7,851 nucleotides of DNA from JBDRLD01 sp043813445 (GCA_043813445.1 JBDRLD010000053.1:1-7851); one strand, 5' to 3'. Counted from the first letter of the stretch, positions 1-5,925 are shown. The notes: generated from the sequence alone by a model not told the origin. Made by a program: numbers and translations.

Positions 1-22
1 ATTCTGTTCTGATCCGTATTTA

Positions 23-43
23 CCCCTACGTGGGGAGGATACC
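23..43. repeat. Copy of dispersed CCCCTACGTGG intergenic repeat
   Basis: This copy shares CCCCTACGTGG with positions 673-683 and 808-818. The match to 673-693 covers 19 of 21 bases. Here the left arm of the palindrome seen at the other copies is absent, so it looks like a decayed or partial copy. The rest of 1-134 holds no gene I can support. Confidence 0.6.
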
Positions 44-134
44 TCCATACGTGCTCTTGTAGCGGGACCAAACATCTGCTACAGTTGCATCGTAGGTATT
101 TCTCAGCCCGCTGTCAACTGACGTTCGGACGTCT

Positions 135-611
135 ATGGATAGAACGAAAGATGCTCCACTCCTCGAATGGGAATTCAGCGCGTACGAACAGCATGAGCGT
201 GGTAGGAGATGGTACATGCTCGCGTTCGCCATCGCGCTCGCACTACTCATCTACGCGATCGCCACGAAGAATTTTCTTTTTGTTGTATTGATTATAATGC
301 TCTCCACGGTATTGTATCTTCGACACGCACGCACCCCTGAACGGATCCGAGCCATGCTCACCGAACGAGGCGTAATTCTAGATGAGCAGGAACTTGCATA
401 CGAACAGATTTCATCATTCTGGATTGTAGAACCACCGAATGGACGTCCAACGCTCTACCTCGATCCTAAAGGTTTACGCTCCAATCTCGTCATCCCCATT
501 GAAGTAGTGAGTCCTGATGTGATCCATTCTGTTCTTGCTTCACGCGTCACTGAAGATTCCAGCGGCGAAGAGTCGGGGGCTGAGGTGATAAGCAAAACAC
601 TTAGGTTATAA
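135..611 (+). CDS. Small two-helix membrane protein, hypothetical family common in Patescibacteria
   Basis: The product has 158 residues. A short charged N-terminus containing W12 is followed by two hydrophobic segments at about residues 27-43 and 46-62, joined by a very short turn, so it should be a hairpin in the inner membrane. A soluble domain of about 90 residues follows. It contains ERGVILDEQELAYEQI, FWIVEP (95-100), LYLDPKG (107-113) and IPIEVVSPD (120-128), and resembles a PH-like beta domain. I recognise the overall plan (N-terminal aromatic and charged segment, TM hairpin, a W in the middle of the soluble domain, then an I-P-hydrophobic strand) from short hypothetical proteins frequent in Patescibacteria, but no function is known to me. 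The ATG at 135 has only a weak upstream GGA. It stands alone on the plus strand, divergent in content from the operon to its right. The C-terminal 20 residues are polar and probably disordered. Confidence 0.8.
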   Translation: MDRTKDAPLLEWEFSAYEQHERGRRWYMLAFAIALALLIYAIATKNFLFVVLIIMLSTVLYLRHARTPERIRAMLTERGVILDEQELAYEQISSFWIVEPPNGRPTLYLDPKGLRSNLVIPIEVVSPDVIHSVLASRVTEDSSGEESGAEVISKTLRL

Positions 612-649
612 TCATTTGTTTTTGCTACGGGTCTACACTCGGTCAGTTC

Positions 650-693
650 GGACGGGCGGCCATAGAAGGCCGCCCCTACGTGGAGAAGATACC
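650..693. repeat. REP-like palindromic repeat, full copy
   Basis: GGGCGGCC at 654-661 pairs perfectly with GGCCGCCC at 668-675 across a 6-base loop (ATAGAA). The hairpin is followed by the tail CCCCTACGTGG (673-683) that recurs at 23 and 808. The left arm with flank (650-667, GGACGGGCGGCCATAGAA) is repeated exactly at 714-731. The short, GC-rich, palindromic, intergenic and multi-copy nature fits a REP/MITE-like family. The transcript of either strand would fold into a stable stem. Confidence 0.75.
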
Positions 694-713
694 CAGTCAG
701 TCCAAGTCAATCA

Positions 714-739
714 GGACGGGCGGCCATAGAACCCAGTCA
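714..739. repeat. Half copy of the REP-like repeat
   Basis: Positions 714-731 match 650-667 over 18 bases, then the right arm of the palindrome is missing. The following ACCCAGTCA (731-739) repeats 691-699, the sequence just after the first copy. This looks like a copy that lost its right arm and tail, joining left arm directly to downstream flank. Confidence 0.65.
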
Positions 740-775
740 TGCGACCACAGTCATTCGACCACAGTCATACGACGT
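734..775. repeat. 14-bp tandem repeat, three units
   Basis: Three adjacent units with consensus CAGTCATNCGACCA start at 734, 748 and 762. The variable eighth base is G, T and A in turn, and the last unit diverges at its final bases. There is no spacer, so this is not a CRISPR array. It may be a replication-slippage product or a tandem binding site; the sequence alone does not decide. Confidence 0.7.
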
Positions 776-790
776 GGCAGAGCGTGGCAT

Positions 791-822
791 GGCGGGTCAA
801 GAGACCGCCCCTACGTGGAGAG
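791..822. repeat. REP-like repeat, diverged copy
   Basis: GGC-G-GGTC at 791-798 pairs with GACCGCC at 803-809 with one bulged G (794), followed by CCCCTACGTGGAGAG (808-822), the same tail as at 673. The arm sequence differs from the first copy while the palindrome is kept, which suggests compensatory or independent arms around a conserved tail. Confidence 0.6.
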
Positions 823-850
823 TTCGGATTATCGCCTGTGACTTCCCTCT

Positions 851-921
851 GCGCTCGTAGTTCAACGGATAGAATGCGGGCTTGCGGAGCCTGTGATCGA
901 GGTTCGATTCCTCGCGGGCGC
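851..921 (+). tRNA. tRNA-Arg, anticodon GCG
   Basis: A full cloverleaf can be drawn. The acceptor stem 851-857/915-921 has 7 pairs with one G-T. The D stem is 860-863/872-875 with the GG pair at 867-868 and A at 869 (the A20 arginine identity base). The anticodon stem is 877-881/889-893 with loop TTGCGGA and anticodon GCG at 884-886. The variable loop has 4 bases (894-897). The T stem is 898-902/910-914 with loop TTCGATT. The discriminator is A922, and CCA is not encoded. GCG would read arginine codons CGC and CGU. Most bacteria use an ACG anticodon (edited to ICG) for this box, so a genomic G34 is unusual. No intron is present. Confidence 0.93.
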
Positions 922-955
922 AGGAGGAAGCTACAGGAACAATACAGAACTCATA

Positions 956-985
956 CATAATACGCCGTGTACGCGGCGTATTATG
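956..985. terminator. Perfect 12-bp stem hairpin between convergent tRNA and comF
   Basis: CATAATACGCCG (956-967) pairs perfectly with CGGCGTATTATG (974-985) around a 6-base loop. The right foot touches the comF stop codon (TAG on the minus strand, 988-986), and the left foot lies 34 bases after the tRNA. The position suits a bidirectional terminator for two converging transcripts. Neither side carries a clear run of T after the stem, although the stem base itself is A/T-rich, so it is not a textbook intrinsic terminator. It could act mainly as an mRNA 3'-end stabiliser. Confidence 0.6.
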
Positions 986-1717
986 CTACCCGCGCGCGAT
1001 CGCAAATCCCCAAACTACTTTTGCGCCAGCAGCGCGAAGTGCCTCTGACGCGGCGAGTAACGTACTTCCTGTTGTCGCCACATCATCAACAATAACGACT
1101 GTGCTTCCTTGTACGTGCACATTCTGACGACATGCGAACGCGTCAATAACATTCGTTAGACGCTTCTCTCGAGTAAGCGATGCCTGCCTCGATGTCTGAC
1201 GAGTACGCTCAAGTGCATTACAATACGTACCCACGCCCAGTGTCTCAAGCTCACGAGCGATTATCGCGCTCTGATTAAATCCACGCCGCCGTTCACTGTG
1301 TGCACCTGGTGGAATTGGGACGAGAAGCACAGACTCACAATGATCTCGCCCCTCGGTACACAATACACGCGCTAACCGATCCGCACTTTTCCCACATTCC
1401 AATAGTGTCACGAACGCACCGCACACATCTCGTGCCGGTGCGTATTTCGCAGTCTGAATAATGCGCCTCACCACTGGAATGTGGTACGCAACGAGTGTTG
1501 TCACGCCATTGATCGAAAAGTGACGCGCGCATTGATCGCAGGTCACGCCATCCACAGATAGCCGCTGACATCGGAAGCATGTGCCATACTGCGCGTACTT
1601 CAAATTCTGCGCGCACGCCAGACAAAGCCACACCCCCTCATCGCCGCACCCAGCGCACACGCGCGGCGCAACAATGTCCGCGATGCCATCGAGCACTCGC
1701 TGCACTATTCCTGCCAT
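986..1717 (-). CDS. comF: ComF family protein (zinc-ribbon plus phosphoribosyltransferase domain)
   Basis: From the ATG at 1717 the product has 243 residues, the usual ComF length; the frame stays open further upstream (to 1828) but that part is deep inside the preceding gene and has no family match. The N-terminal zinc-ribbon shows paired cysteines C21/C24, C32/C35, C47/C50 and C60/C63. The C-terminal type I phosphoribosyltransferase domain contains RRRGFNQS (143-150) and the PRPP-binding motif VVIVDDVATTGST (207-219) with acidic pair D211/D212. ComF family members are needed for natural transformation in several bacteria and act in the cytoplasm with DNA entering as single strand; their exact reaction is unsettled. 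The start overlaps the upstream gene by 13 bases, so translation is probably coupled. It is the last gene of the operon, its stop abutting the 956-985 hairpin. Confidence 0.9.
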   Translation of the reverse strand: MAGIVQRVLDGIADIVAPRVCAGCGDEGVWLCLACAQNLKYAQYGTCFRCQRLSVDGVTCDQCARHFSINGVTTLVAYHIPVVRRIIQTAKYAPARDVCGAFVTLLECGKSADRLARVLCTEGRDHCESVLLVPIPPGAHSERRRGFNQSAIIARELETLGVGTYCNALERTRQTSRQASLTREKRLTNVIDAFACRQNVHVQGSTVVIVDDVATTGSTLLAASEALRAAGAKVVWGFAIARG

Positions 1718-2307
1718 GTTGACCCGCTCACAAGCCACTGATCTTCGACCCGCTGAAGTAGCACGATGAGCAGCTTGACTGAGGTGACATTCTCCGACCC
1801 TGCCTGCTGTTCTACGCGCTGAGTCCACACTGAAGCAGATGCCCGATCTTCACGCTCCGCATCAAGTGTGACATTTACCTTCAGTGCCTGCGTCACCATC
1901 GTACTTACTGTGTCCGATGGATCAGACTCCTGCAACCGCAAAGCGACAAACTCCCGCATCTTCTCACGAAAACCATCGGTCATGAGCGGATAGCTATCGG
2001 TGATGTTTACAAACTTTCCAACGCTCGAGTAGCTCCCAAAGCGCTCAGCGAATGTCTGCGCAACCTGTCTGATCGCCACTTCCGGTGGAGGTGGCGTCGG
2101 TGGAAGATCGGACTGCACCTGCTCGAGCTGCGCGATATCTCCGGATGCGGCTAGCTGCCCGGATGACTGCTGCTCATTGCCAAGCAAACGCTGTTCCGGT
2201 GTTGTCTCAGCATCTCGAGATCGAAACACGAGTACTAGTACAAGCACCGCAACAATAATGATTACCACTCCTATGATACGTTTTGTTCTGCGCTCCATAG
2301 ACGTCAT
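1705..2307 (-). CDS. Single-TM protein, possible VirB8-like component
   Basis: The product has 200 residues. A basic start (ERRTKR) precedes one strong hydrophobic helix at about 10-28. A Gln/Ser-rich linker and a Pro patch (LPPTPPPP, 68-75) follow. The globular domain of about 120 residues begins with VAQTFAERFGSYSS (82-95) and ends at residue 200 with strand-like alternation (LKVNVTLDA, LLIVLLQRVEDQWLVSG). The topology (short cytoplasmic N-terminus, one TM, extracytoplasmic alpha/beta domain) is that of VirB8/TcpC or NTF2-like proteins of type IV secretion systems. That is inferred from topology and place, not from a recognised motif. The start is an ATGA overlap with the VirB4 stop, which fixes the operon link; a second Met at codon 4 is possible. 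It has no lipobox or signal peptidase site that I can see. Confidence 0.8.
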   Translation of the reverse strand: MTSMERRTKRIIGVVIIIVAVLVLVLVFRSRDAETTPEQRLLGNEQQSSGQLAASGDIAQLEQVQSDLPPTPPPPEVAIRQVAQTFAERFGSYSSVGKFVNITDSYPLMTDGFREKMREFVALRLQESDPSDTVSTMVTQALKVNVTLDAEREDRASASVWTQRVEQQAGSENVTSVKLLIVLLQRVEDQWLVSGSTWQE

Positions 2308-4223
2308 TGCCCACTATTACCTTTCTGCGCTTGCTGTAACTTTTGCTCTTCGACGGCCGCCTCAAATTCCTGTCTCGCCTCCTCAATCTCCATAAGTTGC
2401 CGCGGGTCAGAGGTGATAAGTTGATCCTCTGTGTAGCTCGCGACCACCTTGATCGCCACGTGCTTCGCACCAGCGAAGAGTATTCCCTCTCCGGGTCCAC
2501 CTTCAAGGAGGAGATACTTCTCTCCATCAGTAAGCAAGAAGGTCTTCTGTATCGTGTCAATCGCCGCGCTCGACTGCTTCAAGAGAAGCTGGAGCGAAGA
2601 ATTTGTAACAATCGAAAGTCCATACGGCGAACTCAGGAAGTCATGCACATCCTGGGTAATCGTTGTAACACCCAGATAGTATTTTCGACAGCGTTTCACT
2701 AGCGCAAAGATGAACTTCGCTGAGTCTTCTCGCTGCATAAGCCACCAGGCCTCATCAACAACGAGGATGCGCTTTTTCCGTTCGGAACGAACGACGTTCC
2801 AGATGTAATTCACGATCGAATAGATGCCGACCGGCTTTAATTCGTCCTCGAGATCCCGAACTGAGAAAACCACCAAACGATTTCCCATTTCTACATTTGT
2901 TGGTGCATTAAGGAGTCCGGAGAATGTTCCCTCTGTATACTTCTTCAGCCGCTCCGACAGCTCTTGTCCACCGACCATGCCGTCGAGGATCTGCTGGAGG
3001 TCCTGCATAATCGGCATGTCCTTCGGTGCAATCGAAGAAAGGTCCGTCTGCGCGGTAATATCCTTCTTCGCGTAGCATTCAAGGAGCGCACGATCAATGA
3101 CCGAATCTTGCTCGGTGGTGAACGGCCCAATCATGATACGCAGAAGACCCTTCGCAGTTATGACTGCGCTCCGAATGATGTCTTCTGTCGAGTATTCAAT
3201 ATCGCCGGTTGGTCTCGGGAGGTCAAATGGGTTCACCTTCGCATCCGAAGAGAGTGAGACATTAATGTACGTTCCTCCCACCGCATCCGAGAGGTGCTTG
3301 TACTCCATTTCCGGATCAATCACGATGACGTCGGTCCCCATCATGAGCGATCGTATTACTTCCAACTTCACCGCATAGCTCTTTCCGGCACCGGCAGCGG
3401 CAAATACAACCATGTTCGCATTCTGTAGACTGAATCGATCAAAGAGCACGAGACTATTATTGTGCCGATTAATCCCGTACAACACCCCATCATTCGAGGT
3501 GAGCTCGGAGGAAATAAACGGAAATGAGCTTGCACAAGGCGAAGAGTTCATGTTGAACGCAATGGCCAGCTCGTCGCTATTCAATGGCAATGAAGATGCA
3601 AATCCCTGCTCCGCCTGATAAAGCACTCGCTTGCTGTACACCAACTTCGATCCAAAAACCTGCTCAATGTCATCGGAAACGATTTCCAGCTCTTCCTTCG
3701 AATCCGCGTAGATTGTCACGTACAGTGCGTACTGAAAAAACTTCTCTGTCCCCTGTGCAAGCGAATCGCGGAGCTGCTCGATATCTCGAAGCGCGGTCTC
3801 TCGTATCGGATCACGCGGTGCGCCCTTCTCACGATCAGAGATAAGCTGCGCTTCAAGCGCACCAACTTTCTTCTTGAGCTGCTTCATTATAACGGCCGTT
3901 TTCACCGGATAGAAATACATTGCTACGTCGAGCATCCGATTCATGTTGATAATCGGGGCGAACCAACCAACCGAAATGTACCGTGGATAATCAACAATAA
4001 AGAGTGTTCGAGCGTACTGCTGTCCGATACGAATATGATCCGACGTCACCTGAAACGACGCTGGCGCAATAAGATCCTGCACACTGACAACGCCACGACG
4101 AAAAACACGCTCCTCTTCGAGAAGAATGCGATCTTGCTCGTCAACCACCCCCTTCATAGCCACATCTTGAGTGCCTGTTTGTGGCGGCTGGGGGGTCTGG
4201 AGTTTTCTTGGATCAATGGCCAT
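2304..4223 (-). CDS. VirB4-type conjugation/secretion ATPase
   Basis: The product has 639 residues. An N-terminal VirB4 domain (about 48-250) contains the RTLFIVDYPRYISVGWF stretch (72-88). The RecA-like motor follows: DRFSLQNAN (262-270) leads into Walker A AAAGAGKS (275-282, K281). DVIVIDPEMEY (298-308) and KVNPFDLP (329-336) are typical of this family. Walker B is RILVVDEAWW (485-494, D490/E491), and TITQDVHDFL (521-530) is the downstream conserved motif. The C-terminus (about 610-639) is a charged Glu/Gln-rich helix. VirB4 proteins are hexameric cytoplasmic ATPases docked on the inner membrane that energise type IV secretion or pilus biogenesis. All catalytic residues are present; the first Walker Gly is Ala, which the consensus permits. 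It is separated from the TraC-like gene by 60 bases and overlaps the next gene by ATGA. No Shine-Dalgarno is evident before the ATG. Confidence 0.95.
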   Translation of the reverse strand: MAIDPRKLQTPQPPQTGTQDVAMKGVVDEQDRILLEEERVFRRGVVSVQDLIAPASFQVTSDHIRIGQQYARTLFIVDYPRYISVGWFAPIINMNRMLDVAMYFYPVKTAVIMKQLKKKVGALEAQLISDREKGAPRDPIRETALRDIEQLRDSLAQGTEKFFQYALYVTIYADSKEELEIVSDDIEQVFGSKLVYSKRVLYQAEQGFASSLPLNSDELAIAFNMNSSPCASSFPFISSELTSNDGVLYGINRHNNSLVLFDRFSLQNANMVVFAAAGAGKSYAVKLEVIRSLMMGTDVIVIDPEMEYKHLSDAVGGTYINVSLSSDAKVNPFDLPRPTGDIEYSTEDIIRSAVITAKGLLRIMIGPFTTEQDSVIDRALLECYAKKDITAQTDLSSIAPKDMPIMQDLQQILDGMVGGQELSERLKKYTEGTFSGLLNAPTNVEMGNRLVVFSVRDLEDELKPVGIYSIVNYIWNVVRSERKKRILVVDEAWWLMQREDSAKFIFALVKRCRKYYLGVTTITQDVHDFLSSPYGLSIVTNSSLQLLLKQSSAAIDTIQKTFLLTDGEKYLLLEGGPGEGILFAGAKHVAIKVVASYTEDQLITSDPRQLMEIEEARQEFEAAVEEQKLQQAQKGNSGQ

Positions 4224-4258
4224 ACGATGAATCGTACTTTCGCCCCTTAGTTCGCCCC
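4224..4258. promoter_or_regulatory. Leader of the VirB4 gene with direct and inverted repeats
   Basis: Two copies of TTCGCCCC (4239-4246 and 4251-4258) are spaced 12 bases apart. ACGAT-GA-ATCGT (4224-4235) is a short inverted repeat directly adjacent to the VirB4 ATG. The arrangement could be an operator or a structured mRNA leader controlling VirB4 output. No Shine-Dalgarno is visible here, which makes start-site control by structure conceivable but unproven. Confidence 0.3.
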
Positions 4259-4261
4259 GAT

Positions 4262-4291
4262 AATGTATCAGGGTCGTTTCTTCCTACTCAA
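4262..4291 (-). promoter_or_regulatory. Weak candidate internal promoter before the VirB4 gene
   Basis: On the minus strand TTGAGT (4291-4286) is followed after 18 bases by TACATT (4267-4262), each matching 4 of 6 consensus bases. It overlaps the end of the TraC-like gene and precedes the only sizeable gap inside the operon. Chance matches of this quality are common, so this is a suggestion only. Confidence 0.22.
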
Positions 4292-4976
4292 CCTGCAGCT
4301 GTGAGACGTCAACGAGTGGCGCGTTTTGAGCGGAGATCGGGTTGTATAACCGATAGAAAAGCTCAATAAGCGCCTGCGTGTCTAATATTACACTCGCCAG
4401 TCCAAGCGACTGTAGCGCGGACTGTGCGTGCGAGACGCGCTGCATAAGCGCCTGCCGTCGCTCTTGAAACTTATCTTCCTTTAGCTGAACAAGCCGCGCC
4501 GGTGAGAGTGCCTCCTGCAACCGCGAAAAAAACTTCTTTCGTTCGTCGGCGTACGCACTATATGGCACCACAACGTAGAATGACTTTGTCATGATGTCAC
4601 CCAGTGACACGAGTTCCGTAACGAAAGACCGATAGTCGGCCATCTGCACCTTCAGAAGCTCGTTTGTCTCCGCAGCTTCCCGCTCGCCGAGCTTGGCGAT
4701 GTAGGGCGCTATATCGAGCTTCCGCGAATGAATGACAATTTGCAGCGGGTAATCCAAGGCGTTCAAAAATTGTACATATTGACCGACAATCGCCTGCTGT
4801 TCGTCATCAGATTTCAAAGCGAAGTTAATACTCGAAACAGCAATAATTGCACGAAGTGTCCCATCCTTCATGACTACCGATCCCTCACGAATCTCTCGCA
4901 AATCAAGATGGCGCTTCGTCGAGGGCTTCGACGAACGCTTCTTTGGTGCTCCCTTGTTACGCTCCTGTTTCGCCAT
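4284..4976 (-). CDS. TraC-like domain protein (VirB4-associated)
   Basis: The product has 230 residues. The first 22 are very basic (Lys/Arg) and probably disordered. The domain then runs LDLREIREGSVVMKDGTLRA (24-43), VSSINFALKSDDEQ (47-60), LQIVIHSRKLDI (78-89), NELLKVQMADYRSF (105-118), LGDIMTKSFYVVVPY (125-139) and KKFFSRLQEAL (147-157). I recognise this as the stand-alone TraC-like protein that sits between PrgI and VirB4 in many Patescibacteria. It resembles the N-terminal, non-catalytic part of VirB4/TraC ATPases and has no Walker motifs. It is presumably an accessory docking subunit for the VirB4 motor at the membrane. The start is well supported by AGGA seven bases before the ATG. It lies 9 bases after the PrgI stop. 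Confidence 0.9.
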   Translation of the reverse strand: MAKQERNKGAPKKRSSKPSTKRHLDLREIREGSVVMKDGTLRAIIAVSSINFALKSDDEQQAIVGQYVQFLNALDYPLQIVIHSRKLDIAPYIAKLGEREAAETNELLKVQMADYRSFVTELVSLGDIMTKSFYVVVPYSAYADERKKFFSRLQEALSPARLVQLKEDKFQERRQALMQRVSHAQSALQSLGLASVILDTQALIELFYRLYNPISAQNAPLVDVSQLQVE

Positions 4977-4985
4977 AGTGTGTTC

Positions 4986-5471
4986 CTACCGTTGTTCGTC
5001 CGGGTTGTAGACACCACCGGTATTCACAATCAGAGAAAGCTCCTGCAATTTTGTTGTCGATATGGGTTCTTTCTGTGGCAGCGCCGGCGGAGGCGCCTCA
5101 ACGCGCTGCTGGAGAAAATCGCGCAGTTCTGAATCCGTGTACGTTTTATCCCACACCCGCAAATGCGGACGACGGAACGTTTGTATAATATTTAGAAGGA
5201 AAAAATGAAACGGCATTCCATTCACCCGCAGGAATGCAAGGGTTCCGCAAAATCCCAGAAGGATCACTCCGAATAAGACGAATATCCAGAATGAAAAGAC
5301 TTTGTAAAACACAAACCCAACCCCACAGCCAAGAAGAAGAATAATAAACTGTCGCGTCGTAATCGGTCCAAAAATCTTATCCTCGACGTCTATGAATTGT
5401 GGGACCATGAATTTGTCCATATTTGCACGGATCACGCACTGATAGAAACTGATAGCGCACAGATCACTCAC
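4986..5471 (-). CDS. PrgI family protein (VirB3-like inner-membrane component)
   Basis: From a GTG at 5471 the product has 161 residues. The family signature VPQFIDVEDKIFGPIT lies at 23-38, followed by two hydrophobic helices (about 41-58 and 61-80), the motif NGMPFH (84-89), an amphipathic cytoplasmic stretch (LLNIIQTFRRPHLRVW) and a polar Pro-rich tail. PrgI proteins from Gram-positive type IV systems are small two-TM proteins taken as VirB3 counterparts that recruit VirB4 to the membrane. The start is ambiguous. The GTG forms a GTGA overlap with the upstream stop and has GAGGA 9 bases before it, whereas the ATG at 5420 (MDKFMVPQF...) is where family members normally begin. The first 17 residues carry no family signal, so the mature protein may be 144 residues. 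Confidence 0.92.
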   Translation of the reverse strand: MSDLCAISFYQCVIRANMDKFMVPQFIDVEDKIFGPITTRQFIILLLGCGVGFVFYKVFSFWIFVLFGVILLGFCGTLAFLRVNGMPFHFFLLNIIQTFRRPHLRVWDKTYTDSELRDFLQQRVEAPPPALPQKEPISTTKLQELSLIVNTGGVYNPDEQR

Positions 5472-5923
5472 TGCTTCGTTTCCTCACTTTTACACCACTG
5501 TTTGCGATCGTTGGTGTAGATGCGCCTAAAAATCTCCGCCTTTGGTTTTCCAAAATTGACTAAGAACCCAACTTCATATTCCGTTGCACGCAAGTACTGC
5601 TCGAGCTGCATCAACGCACTAGCGTGTAACACCGGTACCGCCTTCAATTCTACCATAACCAGACCTGCTACGATGAGATCCGGGACGTATGTGGCAAGCA
5701 CGCTCCCGGTATCGAGAGAATGCACGCACACCCGAGGCTGTGCCACAAATGATATTCCTGCACTGAGTAATCCCTCGCAGCATGCTCGTTCGTAGACACA
5801 CTCCTTGTGAAGCGGACCGTAACGACGACTCACATCAATAAAAATCCCGCGCACCCGATACGATAATTCTTCCTCAAGGAACATGATCTGAGGCTGTAGC
5901 AAAAGGCGGTAAATCTTCCCCAT
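5468..5923 (-). CDS. GxxExxY family protein (PD-(D/E)XK nuclease-like fold)
   Basis: From the ATG at 5923 the product has 151 residues. The family core begins ELSYRVRGIFIDVSRRYG (19-36). The name motif appears as LHKECVY (38-44), with Leu in place of the usual Gly. YVPDLIV (79-85) and VELKA (91-95) supply D82, E92 and K94 of a PD-(D/E)XK-like site, and QLEQYL (106-111) plus GFLVNFG (119-125) are the typical C-terminal motifs. Biochemical function of the family is not established; a nucleic-acid role is inferred from the fold. The frame extends to a GTG at 5968, but those 15 residues (MKRVGFLLAARRNDR) are translated from the adjacent repeat element and should be discarded. A further ATG at 5884 gives MFLEEELSYRV, closest to the usual family start. 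It overlaps the PrgI gene by GTGA and is the first gene of the operon. Confidence 0.88.
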   Translation of the reverse strand: MGKIYRLLLQPQIMFLEEELSYRVRGIFIDVSRRYGPLHKECVYERACCEGLLSAGISFVAQPRVCVHSLDTGSVLATYVPDLIVAGLVMVELKAVPVLHASALMQLEQYLRATEYEVGFLVNFGKPKAEIFRRIYTNDRKQWCKSEETKQ

Positions 5924-5925
5924 CC

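Larger units (their letters stand above)
612..850. other. Non-coding repeat-rich intergenic region
   Basis: About 240 bases without a credible gene. It holds a palindromic GC-rich element (650-693), a half copy of it (714-731), a 14-bp tandem repeat (734-775) and a third, imperfect palindrome ending in the same tail (791-822). The sequence leads directly into the tRNA gene, whose promoter must lie here, but I see no convincing -35/-10 pair. Confidence 0.75.

Noticed and set aside
57..85. Promoter-like TTGTAG / TACAGT pair with 17-base spacing before the gene at 135
   Set aside because: Only 3 of 6 and 4 of 6 consensus matches; indistinguishable from chance in this sequence.
734..775. CRISPR array
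   Set aside because: Units are only 14 bp and directly adjacent without spacers, and no cas gene is present.
739..960. Plus-strand frame of 73 codons across the repeat region and tRNA
   Set aside because: It runs through the tandem repeat, a palindromic repeat and the whole tRNA gene; the translation has no domain character.
1718..1828. Longer ComF frame starting at 1828
   Set aside because: The added 37 residues lie inside the preceding gene and lack family similarity; ATG at 1717 gives the normal ComF length and zinc-ribbon placement.
2343..3844. Several plus-strand frames of 68-119 codons
   Set aside because: All lie antisense to the VirB4 gene, whose motifs are intact along the whole length.
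4223..4284. Frameshift or split of one VirB4 gene into TraC-like and VirB4 parts
   Set aside because: The TraC-like gene has its own Shine-Dalgarno and stop, and the ATPase retains an N-terminal domain; separate genes are the normal arrangement in this group.
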